Assembly (NCBI RefSeq): GCF_052060035.1
Contig: NZ_JBPOEA010000001.1
Location: 186,001-250,000, forward strand
Reading direction: 5' to 3'
DNA length: 64,000 nucleotides
From: Fodinibius sp052060035
Lineage (GTDB): Bacteria; Bacteroidota; Rhodothermia; Balneolales; Balneolaceae
In this document: in pieces, positions 41,618 through 50,977 of the stretch
Numbering within the stretch: the first letter of the stretch is position 1
How the letters are laid out: every line of letters starts with the position of its first letter
Position numbers and translations under genes: made by a program
Notes under the pieces: model-generated
What the model saw: only the letters and a program-made list of their open reading frames with translations
Databases searched by the model: none
Told to the model about the DNA's origin: nothing

Positions 41618-42922
41618 CTATCCCTGCTTAATCCATTTCATGAGTTCTTTCCAGTTAGCACTTTTACCATAGCTTAATATACCTACGCTGTATATTTTAG
41701 CGCTCATCCACATAATTCCACTAAAAGTAGCAATCATCAACAGAATAGAAGAACCAATCTGCCAGAAGGGGACATCCGTGATGGCAATACGGGTAATCAT
41801 GACGATAGGCGTACAAAACGGGATTAGTGAGCCAACCACGGATAATGTTCCGTCCGGATTTTCCATAGTCTGAAACATGATAAAATAGGCGATCATGATA
41901 GGTACCATAATGGGGAACATATACTGCTGGGTGTCAGCTTCAGAATCAACGGCTGATCCTATGGCTGCAAAAAGACCTGCATAAAGCAGATATCCAAGGA
42001 TAAAAAAGATTGCAAAATAGATGATTAATGAAGTTTCAATAGTGGGTATGGTAAACACCGATGGATCAATACCCTGCGAAGCCTGAGCTGTTTGGGCTGC
42101 CTCGGGCATATTCGACATCTGTTCGGTTAAGAAGATACTGGCGATTGGACCCGCTGCTGCGGCAAGGCCCAGCAGAGAAACCACCCAGAAGGTCATTTGG
42201 GTAAGGGCCAAAGCACCGATACCGGCCAGTTTGCCGTATAGAAGTTCAATAGGTTTTACTGATGAGGCAATAACTTCAATAATTCGGTTGGTTTTTTCCT
42301 CAATAACGCTACGAGTAATTAATCCGCCATAGCCGGTTATTGATCCAAAAATGATGATCCCCATAAAAATACCGACAATCGTGAGAAATCCAGTATCATC
42401 TTCAGTTTCTTCCCCGGTATCGGTGAGCTTTGTAGTCGATATGGTGATACTACTTTCATAAATCTTTTGCACATCTTCGGATACATTTGCGCGGGCCAGC
42501 CGCTCATTGCGAATCACTTCGCGTAAATCTGTGCGCAGCGTATTTTGCAGTTTAAGTCCGCCGCTGCCGCTGGATACAAATTCAGGATTTTGTTGACCTT
42601 CAATATGCGATTCATTAAGAACGATAAAGCCGTCGATCTCTTCCTGTTGGACCAGGGTGCGCAGTGAGTCTTCGGTGAGATCAGATAAATTTTGATATCT
42701 GTCAGGGGCCATTTCTTGCAGTCGCGGATATAGGACTTCTGTTTGATCCGATATGCCAATTTTTTGTGGGGCATCAGAATCCCAGGCAGCAATCCCAACA
42801 ATAATGCCAATAAAAGCGATCATCCCCAGAGGAATTAATATGGTAGCAAGGATAAAAGCTTTTGAACGGATGCGGGTCAGGTATTCCCGCTTGAGTACGA
42901 GTAAAATTTGACGCAAACTCAT
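41618..42922 (-). CDS. ABC-2 type transporter permease (NatB-like)
   Basis: 434 residues. N-terminal membrane anchor with VLKREYLTRIRSKAFILATILIPLGM, a large extracytoplasmic domain (about 55-165), then five or six transmembrane helices (about 176-430). The segment TNRIIEVIASSVKPIELLYGKLAG is the conserved cytoplasmic loop of ABC-2 exporters of the NatB/YhaP group. The ATP-binding subunit is encoded 4 bp upstream. Exports Na+, a drug or peptide; substrate unknown. Confidence 0.92.
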   Translation of the reverse strand: MSLRQILLVLKREYLTRIRSKAFILATILIPLGMIAFIGIIVGIAAWDSDAPQKIGISDQTEVLYPRLQEMAPDRYQNLSDLTEDSLRTLVQQEEIDGFIVLNESHIEGQQNPEFVSSGSGGLKLQNTLRTDLREVIRNERLARANVSEDVQKIYESSITISTTKLTDTGEETEDDTGFLTIVGIFMGIIIFGSITGYGGLITRSVIEEKTNRIIEVIASSVKPIELLYGKLAGIGALALTQMTFWVVSLLGLAAAAGPIASIFLTEQMSNMPEAAQTAQASQGIDPSVFTIPTIETSLIIYFAIFFILGYLLYAGLFAAIGSAVDSEADTQQYMFPIMVPIMIAYFIMFQTMENPDGTLSVVGSLIPFCTPIVMITRIAITDVPFWQIGSSILLMIATFSGIMWMSAKIYSVGILSYGKSANWKELMKWIKQG

Positions 42923-42926
42923 GTAA

Positions 42927-43847
42927 TTAACTTAATTCTTTTGGATTAATATTATCTTCGCCAACAGTGGAGATAAAAATTTCGGTAAGTGAGGGTTCCA
43001 CACGTTCAAAGGTATAAATTTGGGCATAGTTTATGGCTTTTTTGAGGATTTCCTGCATGGATTGCCCATCGAGTACCCGAATTTCAGCATAGTTCGCCGA
43101 GCGGTTGTTGATTCGTACCTCTTGTAATTCATCCAGAAACGAATCATCGCCCTCAAACTCGATATTGATAGTATTTTTTCCGTATCGCTGCTTTATTTTA
43201 CGAAGATTACCATTTAATACCGCTTTGCCCTTATTGAATAGGCAGATGTCATCACACATTTGCTCTACCTGTTCCATTCGGTGCGTTGAAAAAAGGATCG
43301 TATTACCATTATCGCGCAGTTCAATGACGATCTCTTTAAGCATTTCGCTGTTGATAGGATCAAGACCGCTAAACGGTTCATCAAAAATATAGATGTCCGG
43401 ATCATGGGCAATGGTCGCAATAAATTGAACTTTCTGAGACATTCCTTTTGAAAGCTCACCGACTTCTTTGTCAAACCAGTCGATGGCCTCAAAACGATCC
43501 AGCCAGTAGCGGGTTTTCTTTTTGGCTTCGTCGTGGGATAACCCTTTGAGCTGTGCCAGGTAAATAAGTTGTTCACCCACCTTCATCTTTTTATACAGTC
43601 CGCGCTCTTCTGGCATATAGCCGATCATGCTCTGTGTTTTTGAGCTCACGGGATAACCGTTAATCGTTACCGTACCGCTGTCGGCAATAAGAATGTGATT
43701 GATAATACGAATTGCTGTTGTTTTGCCAGCTCCATTGGGACCCAATAACCCAAATATGCGGCCTTTGGGAATTTCAAAGCTTACATTATCAACAGCTCGG
43801 GTATCCCCAAACGATTTCGAAATATTATTTACTTCAATTACTGCCAT
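42927..43847 (-). CDS. ABC transporter ATP-binding protein (NatA-like)
   Basis: 306 residues. Walker A GLLGPNGAGKTTAI, Q-loop YMPEERGLY, signature LSKGMSQKV, Walker B IYIFDEPFSGLDP and switch His in FSTHRMEQ. C-terminal extension of about 90 residues as in NatA/YhaQ-type subunits. Pairs with the permease directly downstream (4-bp gap). First gene of the operon; divergent from glgA. Confidence 0.95.
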   Translation of the reverse strand: MAVIEVNNISKSFGDTRAVDNVSFEIPKGRIFGLLGPNGAGKTTAIRIINHILIADSGTVTINGYPVSSKTQSMIGYMPEERGLYKKMKVGEQLIYLAQLKGLSHDEAKKKTRYWLDRFEAIDWFDKEVGELSKGMSQKVQFIATIAHDPDIYIFDEPFSGLDPINSEMLKEIVIELRDNGNTILFSTHRMEQVEQMCDDICLFNKGKAVLNGNLRKIKQRYGKNTINIEFEGDDSFLDELQEVRINNRSANYAEIRVLDGQSMQEILKKAINYAQIYTFERVEPSLTEIFISTVGEDNINPKELS

Positions 43848-44006
43848 AAATGGATTTGATGATTATTTTTTACTGAAAGTAGGACAAAGTTACTTATAAA
43901 GAAAGATTTTGATTGACGCCTAAAGTTTTGATTCTTTCAACAAGAATAAATGAGTGCTTCCAATAAGGCAATGCTAATACGAATCACATTTTAAAGGGTT
44001 ACATAT

Positions 44007-45446
44007 ATGAAAGTTTTCCATCTTAGTGCGGAATGTTATCCGGTTGCAAAAGTTGGAGGGTTGGCAGATGTCGTCGGAGCATTGCCCAAGTATCTGAATA
44101 AAGAATTGGCTGAGGCTTCTGTAGTGATGCCCAAGTATGCCAATGGATGGATGGCCAATCACAGTTTTGAGACGGTATTGCAGGGCTCTGCACCGTTAGG
44201 CGATTGGCAGTTTGAATTTACCATCGAACGAGAGTCCAAAGATACATTGGGTTTTCCCCTGTACCTGGTTGATATTCCCGGACGGTTCGATCGTCCCGGC
44301 ATTTATACCGATGCTGATACTGGCAACAGTTATTGGGATGACTTTGAGCGTTTTGCCAGCTTCCAAATTGCAGTGTTGGATTGGATAAATGGGATGAAGC
44401 AGAAGCCCGATCTGCTGCATTGCCACGATCACCATACCGGGCTGGTACCATTTATGCTTACTCAGTGCTATCGTTATAATGACCTGAAACATATTCCCAC
44501 AGCATTAACCGTGCATAATGCAGAATATCATGGCGCTTACGATCGGGGTAAGGCTCACCTGTTGCCTAATTTTGATGAGTATAACTTTGGCCTACTTGAC
44601 TGGGACGGTAAATTAAATTGTCTTGCTGCCGGACTTAAAACCTGCTGGCAGATTACCACTGTTTCAGAGTCATATATGAAAGAGCTTTCCTATAACAGTA
44701 ACGGCTTGGAATGGCTGTTCCAAGACGAACAACAGAAGTCACGCGGTATTATTAACGGGGTCGATACTAATGTTTGGGATCCCGACAACGATCCGATGAT
44801 TGCTCATTCGTTTAACAAGCGCAAAACGGCGGCTGGTAAACGAAAAAATAAGAAAGTACTTTGCGAAAAATTTGGTTTGGATCCACAGTATCCCACCATA
44901 TCCTTTATTGGACGCTTGGTTCATGAAAAGGGAGCCGATTTGCTGCCGGATCTTTTTCGTTCTTTTTTGGAGTCTGAGCAATCGGTGAATTTCATCGTAC
45001 TGGGCACCGGTGATCGAGAGCTTCATCATCAGTTTGAGTCTATGAGTGATCGGTTCGTTGGTTATTTTGATGCTACGTTGGATTATAACGAACCGTTGGC
45101 GCATCAGATTTATGCCGGCAGTGATTTTATGATTATGCCTTCGCGCGTTGAGCCATGTGGGTTGAATCAAATGTATTGTATGCGTTATGGTACGGTACCA
45201 ATTGTGCGCAATGTCGGTGGACTGAAAGATACGGTGGTCGATATTGGTAAGGATGATGGTTATGGATTTACATTTAACGATTTTACCTTTCATGCAGCCC
45301 ACGATGCGGTGCAACGAGCGATCAATCTTTTTGAAGATGGACGGAAAATGGCAGGTATTCGTAAGAGAATTATGAATCTGGATTTTTCTTGGAATGCCTC
45401 GGCCAAAGAATATATTAAAATGTATACCGAGCTGATTAAACAATAG
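44007..45446 (+). CDS. glgA: Glycogen synthase
   Basis: 479 residues, GT5 family. N-terminal KVGGLADVVGALP binds ADP-glucose, followed by HCHDHHTGLVP, TVHNAEYHGAYDRG and, in the C-terminal Rossmann domain, ISFIGRLVHEKGADLL, PSRVEPCGLNQMYCMRYG and VRNVGGLKDTV. It builds alpha-1,4-glucan from ADP-glucose. The ATG at 44007 follows AAGGG. Directly upstream of glgC (27-bp gap), giving a glgA-glgC operon. Confidence 0.96.
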   Translation: MKVFHLSAECYPVAKVGGLADVVGALPKYLNKELAEASVVMPKYANGWMANHSFETVLQGSAPLGDWQFEFTIERESKDTLGFPLYLVDIPGRFDRPGIYTDADTGNSYWDDFERFASFQIAVLDWINGMKQKPDLLHCHDHHTGLVPFMLTQCYRYNDLKHIPTALTVHNAEYHGAYDRGKAHLLPNFDEYNFGLLDWDGKLNCLAAGLKTCWQITTVSESYMKELSYNSNGLEWLFQDEQQKSRGIINGVDTNVWDPDNDPMIAHSFNKRKTAAGKRKNKKVLCEKFGLDPQYPTISFIGRLVHEKGADLLPDLFRSFLESEQSVNFIVLGTGDRELHHQFESMSDRFVGYFDATLDYNEPLAHQIYAGSDFMIMPSRVEPCGLNQMYCMRYGTVPIVRNVGGLKDTVVDIGKDDGYGFTFNDFTFHAAHDAVQRAINLFEDGRKMAGIRKRIMNLDFSWNASAKEYIKMYTELIKQ

Positions 45447-45473
45447 TCAATTTATAGAAAACTATATTTACAT

Positions 45474-46745
45474 ATGCGTAGAAAAGTAATTGCGGTTATA
45501 TTAGGCGGTGGACAAGGGACTCGATTATTTCCACTAACGAAAATGCGGTCGAAGCCGGCCGTTCCGGTAGCCGGGAAGTATCGGTTAGTGGATATACCTA
45601 TTTCAAACTGTATTAATTCTGGTGTTCGACGTATCTACGTGCTTACCCAGTTTAACTCTGCTTCGCTAAACAGACATATCAAAAATTCATACAATTTTGA
45701 TGTGTTTAGCAGAGGTTTCGTCGATATTTTGGCTGCTGAGCAAACCCCTGACAGCAAAAACTGGTATCAGGGCACGGCCGATGCAGTGCGGCAGTCCATC
45801 CATCACATGGAAAACCACAGCCACGAGCATGTGTTGATTTTATCCGGGGATCAACTTTACCAAATGGATTATCGCAAGATGATGAAAAAGCATGAAGATA
45901 ATAATGCTGATATTACCATTGGTACCATTCCGGTTGTTGCCGAAGATGCTACCGGTTTTGGAATTATGAAGACGAATAAAAATGGATTTATTGAAGACTT
46001 TGTTGAAAAGCCGGAATTTGATGAGCTGGACCAATGGAAGTCAGAAACCCCTGAAAAGTTTAAAAATGAGGGAAGGGAATATTTGGCATCGATGGGGATA
46101 TACATCTTTAAAAAGGAGATCCTTAACGACTTGTTTGATGAATATGAAGATGCCACAGATTTCGGAAAAGAGATCATCCCCGAGGCTATCAAAGAAGATT
46201 ATCAGGTACAAAGCTATGAGTTTGATGGTTACTGGACAGATATCGGGACGATAAAATCTTTCTTTGAAGCGAACCTGGCACTTACTGATGATCTACCCAA
46301 GTTTAACCTTTATGACAATGAGGATTTTATCTATACCCATGCCCGGATGCTTCCGGCCTCCAAATTGTCTGGAACAACCTTTGATCATTCGGTACTGGCT
46401 GAGGGCTGCTTGATTGAAGCCAGCCGCATTGAACGATCCGTCATTGGTATTCGATCACGAATAGGAAAGGGGACCACGATAGAGCACTCCATCATCATGG
46501 GGAATGATTTCTTCCAGTCTCAGGAAGAAATTGAGCAAAGTAGCGACGAAAATCCCCCCATGGGCATTGGGCAACGCTGTTTTATCAGTAATGCCATTGT
46601 CGACAAAAATGTTAAAATCGGAGATGATGTACGCATTGCCGGCGGTGACCATCTCGAAGATGGGGAATACGAACACTACCATGTGGTTGATGGCATTGTG
46701 ATTGTACCCAAGGGGGAGGTCATCGAAGATGGAACGAAGATATAG
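45474..46745 (+). CDS. glgC: Glucose-1-phosphate adenylyltransferase
   Basis: 423 residues. Starts with the nucleotide-binding VIAVILGGGQGTRLFPLTKMRSKPAVPVAGKYRL loop; LSGDQLYQMDYRKM holds the catalytic Asp; FVEKP and GYWTDIGTIKSFFEANL are the other substrate motifs. The C-terminal left-handed beta-helix (about 310-423) carries hexapeptide repeats. It makes ADP-glucose for the glycogen synthase upstream, the controlled step of glycogen synthesis. Confidence 0.97.
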   Translation: MRRKVIAVILGGGQGTRLFPLTKMRSKPAVPVAGKYRLVDIPISNCINSGVRRIYVLTQFNSASLNRHIKNSYNFDVFSRGFVDILAAEQTPDSKNWYQGTADAVRQSIHHMENHSHEHVLILSGDQLYQMDYRKMMKKHEDNNADITIGTIPVVAEDATGFGIMKTNKNGFIEDFVEKPEFDELDQWKSETPEKFKNEGREYLASMGIYIFKKEILNDLFDEYEDATDFGKEIIPEAIKEDYQVQSYEFDGYWTDIGTIKSFFEANLALTDDLPKFNLYDNEDFIYTHARMLPASKLSGTTFDHSVLAEGCLIEASRIERSVIGIRSRIGKGTTIEHSIIMGNDFFQSQEEIEQSSDENPPMGIGQRCFISNAIVDKNVKIGDDVRIAGGDHLEDGEYEHYHVVDGIVIVPKGEVIEDGTKI

Positions 46746-46795
46746 CCATTCGTACTAAGTGATGAGTACTGAAAAAAATACGTTCAGTTTTTTTA

Positions 46796-46837
46796 AACTC
46801 GATCCGTTGCAATATTGCGGATCGAGTTATTTTTTTG
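46796..46837 (+). terminator. Terminator after glgC
   Basis: AACTCGATCCG (46796-46806) pairs with CGGATCGAGTT (46818-46828); the loop itself has a GCAAT/ATTGC palindrome. A run of T (46830-46837) follows on the plus strand. Confidence 0.82.
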
Positions 46838-46857
46838 TGATGAGATATCGTAAATGA

Positions 46858-47568
46858 CTAATCACCGTTTTGAATTTCTTTAAGCTTACTCATCGCCCGG
46901 TCGTTGAGATTGTCAAACAGTTCTTTGTCAATATCGCCGACGGTGAATTTGAGATGGAGCCAAACTACGTAGGTCGCCATCACATCCTCGTAGCAATAAT
47001 GCTCGATTTCAGCCAGTTTATCCTCCCGAAACATTTTGAGCACCTCATTCCCTTCGCCGGTCTGTTTAAAGGGGATGTCTATCAGGTAGCCCAAATGTTT
47101 GAGTTTTGGCCATGAACTTGCCCCATAATTACTGAACTCATCAAGGAGATCAACATTGTCGTTGCTGTATCGATATTTGATATCGTAATGGTTGAGGCGC
47201 TTGGGCATCTGTAACCCGTGCTTTAATGCACGATAGGTGAGTAGAGGGAGGTCAAAACCACGACCGTTATGATGTACCAAGCCAAAATCCTTGTAGGTGC
47301 TCAGAGCGTCAAATAGTTTTTTTAGTCCCTCTTCTTCATCAGTGCCGTGCCAGCCCACTTTCTTTTTTGGCATACCATTATTTTCGATCCACAATCCGAC
47401 CCAAGAGATCATTTTATGATACATAGGCGGTAGAAATCCGGATGAGTTGCGTGCTAACTCTTCACTGGCCTGTATAAGTAATTCATCGTCATTGCTCTCG
47501 GGATTTTCAATGACCTTACGTACAAATTCAAAATCGGGGATGGTCTCAACATCAAAAACAAAAAACAT
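46858..47568 (-). CDS. Predicted 3'-5' exonuclease, PolB-exonuclease-like (DnaQ fold)
   Basis: 236 residues. DEDD-type motifs: VFDVETIPD at the N terminus (metal Asp/Glu), HHNGRGFDLPLLTYRAL in the middle, and HYCYEDVMATYVVWLHL at the C-terminal end. The family is described as the exonuclease relative of DNA polymerase B and cleaves DNA or RNA 3' ends. 2 bp downstream of the asparaginase gene in one operon. Function of the pair together is not obvious. Confidence 0.9.
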   Translation of the reverse strand: MFFVFDVETIPDFEFVRKVIENPESNDDELLIQASEELARNSSGFLPPMYHKMISWVGLWIENNGMPKKKVGWHGTDEEEGLKKLFDALSTYKDFGLVHHNGRGFDLPLLTYRALKHGLQMPKRLNHYDIKYRYSNDNVDLLDEFSNYGASSWPKLKHLGYLIDIPFKQTGEGNEVLKMFREDKLAEIEHYCYEDVMATYVVWLHLKFTVGDIDKELFDNLNDRAMSKLKEIQNGD

Positions 47569-47570
47569 AA

Positions 47571-48569
47571 TTACTCCGTCATTTCTCCAACTAAATTCTT
47601 ATTAAATTGCTCGGCTACAGCAGCATTATCCTCATGCTTGGCAAGAAGATACATTATTTTTGTGAGCGTTGCTTCGGTCGTCATATCTTTTGCGCTGAGG
47701 GCTCCCAGCTCAAGTGCTTTGCGTCCGCTTTCGTAATTGTTAAGCTCCACCGCATCATAGGCAGCTTGGGAGGTAATAATTAGAAGAATATCGTTACGCA
47801 GGCATTGTTCAAAAAAGGGTAGCAGGCTTTCCCTACCGTGGATGGGAAAGTTGCCGCTTCCAAACGCTTCGATAATGAGGGAGCGCGTATCCCTAAAGTT
47901 AATTTGATTTAAAAAATCGGGATTTAAGTTTGGATATATTTTTAGCAGAAAAGCCTGATCAGAAAAGTTGGTAGAGACATCCAGTGAATTTGAAGGAGTA
48001 TGCACATGTTTACGGATATCAATATTGATTCCGATTTCTGCCAAAGGCGGGTAATTGGGGGACGCAAAGGCATCAAAATCACCGATACTCATTTTAGTAG
48101 CCCGATTGCCGCGGTATACAAAATCGTTGAAACAGATGGCCACTTCGGGCAACGGCATGGTTGCTATCTCAATAGCATTAATCAGGTTGCGGCGTGCATC
48201 GCTGCGGATATTACTCATGGGCACTTGGCTGCCGGTTAGAATAATGGGTTTGTCCAATCCCTGTAAAGCAAATGATAATGCAGATGCCGTATAAGCCATG
48301 GTATCGGTGCCGTGCAGAACTACAAAACCGTCATAATCTTCATACCTGTGGTGGATAAATGCTGCTAATTTCGCCCAGTGTTTTTTGTTGATGTCGGAGC
48401 TGTCCTCGAAAAAGAGTCGTTCCATTTTTATATCCGCAATTTTTGAAAGCTCCGGAATGGACTGATACATCAACTCAGTCCACTTCTGGGGATTCAGGGT
48501 CGGTTTTTGACCAGCGCTGGTATCCATGGCAATAGTACCGCCCGTCTGTATTAGTAAAATATTTTTCAT
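47571..48569 (-). CDS. ansA: L-asparaginase, type I
   Basis: 332 residues from the ATG complementary to 48567-48569 (open frame to 48611). Catalytic Thr motifs TGGTIAMD near the N terminus and LHGTDTMAYTASAL in the middle (second Thr/Lys centre), with ILTGSQVPM and MSIGDFDAF. No signal peptide, so cytoplasmic, like type I enzymes. It hydrolyses asparagine to aspartate and ammonia. Upstream of the exonuclease gene in one operon. Confidence 0.94.
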   Translation of the reverse strand: MKNILLIQTGGTIAMDTSAGQKPTLNPQKWTELMYQSIPELSKIADIKMERLFFEDSSDINKKHWAKLAAFIHHRYEDYDGFVVLHGTDTMAYTASALSFALQGLDKPIILTGSQVPMSNIRSDARRNLINAIEIATMPLPEVAICFNDFVYRGNRATKMSIGDFDAFASPNYPPLAEIGINIDIRKHVHTPSNSLDVSTNFSDQAFLLKIYPNLNPDFLNQINFRDTRSLIIEAFGSGNFPIHGRESLLPFFEQCLRNDILLIITSQAAYDAVELNNYESGRKALELGALSAKDMTTEATLTKIMYLLAKHEDNAAVAEQFNKNLVGEMTE

Positions 48570-48799
48570 GAATGGTAAAGGTTTAAATTTATTTGCGATT
48601 AATGTTACCAAATTTACCGCAAAGTATTGAGTTCAAATCTTTTTTTGCCTTACTTGTTGAAAGACAACGCAACGCACCGGAGTAAACAATGGTTGAAAAG
48701 GCTCTGTTACATATCAGCTTTCCTACAAATGACTGCTGCCATTGTATATTGACAGATTACTTTGGTGTTTCCCCTCATTCCAAAAAACGGAGGTAGCCT

Positions 48800-50926
48800 A
48801 TGAATGTTTATAAGCCATCAAAAATTAGAAATGTTGTACTATTGGGACATGCCGGTTCGGGAAAAACGACCTTGGCAGAAACGATGCTGTTCGAATCGGG
48901 AAGTAAGAACCGACGGGGTTCCATAGAAGAAAAGAATACCTCGTCGGATTATCATGAAATTGAGCACGAAAAAGGAAAGTCGGTATTTTCCAGCCTGTTG
49001 AACCTTGATTGGAGAGGCAGTAAGATTAATCTCATCGATACGCCGGGCACAGCTGATTATATCGGAGAGGTGGTAGGGGCGCTTCGCGTGGCTGATACGG
49101 CTATTTTTTCTCTCAATGCAGAATACGGGGTGGAGGTTGGAACCGAGCTGCACTGGAAGTACACGGATCGATACAATATTCCGTCGCTTATTATTGTCAA
49201 TAAACCGGATAACGAATATTCTGATTTTCAAAGAACGGTAGATATGGCCAAGGAGCGTTTTGGTCGCGGGGTGGTTGTGGTTCAATATCCCTATAGTGAG
49301 GGCGAAGATTTTCATGCTATTATTGATGTTTTGAAAATGACGATGTACGAATTTCCCGAAGATGGCGGCAAACCAGATAAATTGCCCATTCCGGATTCGC
49401 ATAAAGCGCAGGCTGATTTATTGCATAATGAACTTGTTGAAGCAGTGGCCGAAAATGATGAAACGTTGCTGGATTTATACCTCGAACAGGGAGAACTCAC
49501 GGAAAGCCAGATGCGAGAAGGCCTGCAAAAATCTTTATTGAACAGGGATATTTTCCCGCTCTTTTGCTGTTGTGCCAAGCGCAATATGGGTACCGGTCGT
49601 GTAATGGGATTTTTGGGCAATGTGGCTCCCAATCCACTGGAGGCAAATCCACCAAAATCGGTAGATGGAGAAGATGTTGCTTTGACGACTAATGGCGATC
49701 CACTATTGTTTGTCTGGAAAAACAGCTCGGAATCGCATGTGGGAGATATGCTCTATTTTAAATCATATGGTGGTACCGTTCAGCCGGGACAAGATCTTGT
49801 TAATCATAAAACGGGCAGTGGGGTACGACTGTCTGGACTCTATTGGGTGAATGGTCACAAACGTAAAGAAGCAGATCGTGTACCCACGGGTGATTTGGCA
49901 GCTGCCGTGAAACTGAAAAATACCGGTGTGAATGATACGCTGCATCCTAAAGGCGGTGAAGTCGAAATTGAGCCGATTCATTTTCCCGATCCGGTAATTC
50001 GTACCGCTATAAAATTAAAACAGGAAGGTGATGAAGATAAGCTGGGAAATGCGTTGCATCAGTTGCAGCGCGAAGATCCATCCATGCAGATTGAGCACAG
50101 TCAGGAGCTAAAGCAGGTGATTGTCCACGGACAGGGTGAGGAGCACTTGGCTGTTATCAAATATGCACTTGAAACACGATTTAACCTGAATCTGGAATAT
50201 GTTCAGCCTAAAATTCCGTATCGCGAGACCATTACAAAGTCAGTAAGAACGGAATATAAACATAAGAAACAATCGGGTGGAGCGGGGCAATATGCTGCTG
50301 TATCATTGTTAATAGAGCCGCTTACCGACAATATGCCCGAGCATGATGATCTGAAAGTACGTGATACACAGGAAATTGATCTGGAGTGGGGGGGCAAGCT
50401 AATCTTTAGAAACTGCATTGTGGGTGGCGTTATCGATAATCGCTTTATGCCGGCAATCCTGAAAGGAATCATGGAGAAGATGGAAAATGGTCCGCTTAGC
50501 GACTGTCGCGTTCGGGATCTGCGCATTTCGGTATATGATGGTGATATGCATTCGGTCGACTCCAACGATGCGGCGTTCCGTACAGCGGGACTTATGGCTT
50601 TCAAACAGGGATTTATGGATGCTAAACCAAAGTTAATGGAGCCGGTCTACACGATTGAGGTTAACGTTCCTGCCGATTATATGGGGGATGTAATGAGTGA
50701 TATTAGCACGCGGCGCGGACAGATTCTGGGCATGGATTCTGAGGGATCTATCCAGAAAATTAAAGCTCAGGTTCCACTCGAGGAGTTGGATCACTACGCT
50801 ACACGCTTAAAATCCATAACCCAGGGTAGCGCTCGATACAGTCGGGAATTTTCTCATTACGATCAGGTGCCTCATGATATTCAACAGCGTGTTATGGAAA
50901 AAACAATGGAGATGCAGGAGGTATAA
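48800..50926 (+). CDS. Elongation factor G paralogue (EF-G2-like GTPase)
   Basis: 708 residues with the five EF-G domains. GTPase motifs: GHAGSGKTT (G1), LIDTPGTADYIGEV (G3), NKPD (G4; usually NKMD). Domain IV shows YRETITKSVRTEYKHKKQSGGAGQYAAV. The switch-I segment reads HEKGKSVFSSLL where standard EF-G has RGITI, and the total fits paralogous EF-Gs rather than the main fusA product; no str-operon neighbours are present. Strong Shine-Dalgarno (ACGGAGG) before ATG 48800. Possible roles are ribosome recycling or a stress-specific form. Confidence 0.9.
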   Translation: MNVYKPSKIRNVVLLGHAGSGKTTLAETMLFESGSKNRRGSIEEKNTSSDYHEIEHEKGKSVFSSLLNLDWRGSKINLIDTPGTADYIGEVVGALRVADTAIFSLNAEYGVEVGTELHWKYTDRYNIPSLIIVNKPDNEYSDFQRTVDMAKERFGRGVVVVQYPYSEGEDFHAIIDVLKMTMYEFPEDGGKPDKLPIPDSHKAQADLLHNELVEAVAENDETLLDLYLEQGELTESQMREGLQKSLLNRDIFPLFCCCAKRNMGTGRVMGFLGNVAPNPLEANPPKSVDGEDVALTTNGDPLLFVWKNSSESHVGDMLYFKSYGGTVQPGQDLVNHKTGSGVRLSGLYWVNGHKRKEADRVPTGDLAAAVKLKNTGVNDTLHPKGGEVEIEPIHFPDPVIRTAIKLKQEGDEDKLGNALHQLQREDPSMQIEHSQELKQVIVHGQGEEHLAVIKYALETRFNLNLEYVQPKIPYRETITKSVRTEYKHKKQSGGAGQYAAVSLLIEPLTDNMPEHDDLKVRDTQEIDLEWGGKLIFRNCIVGGVIDNRFMPAILKGIMEKMENGPLSDCRVRDLRISVYDGDMHSVDSNDAAFRTAGLMAFKQGFMDAKPKLMEPVYTIEVNVPADYMGDVMSDISTRRGQILGMDSEGSIQKIKAQVPLEELDHYATRLKSITQGSARYSREFSHYDQVPHDIQQRVMEKTMEMQEV

Positions 50927-50934
50927 ATCACTGA

Positions 50935-50967
50935 AAAATCAGGATACTTTTGAAGTGTCCTGATTTT
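50935..50967. terminator. Bidirectional terminator between EF-G paralogue and ostA
   Basis: AAAATCAGGATACTT (50935-50949) pairs with AAGTGTCCTGATTTT (50953-50967) with one T-G pair and a 3-nt loop. It has T/A runs on both sides and lies between two convergent stops (50926 and 50978). Confidence 0.8.
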
Positions 50968-50977
50968 CATTGCAGGA

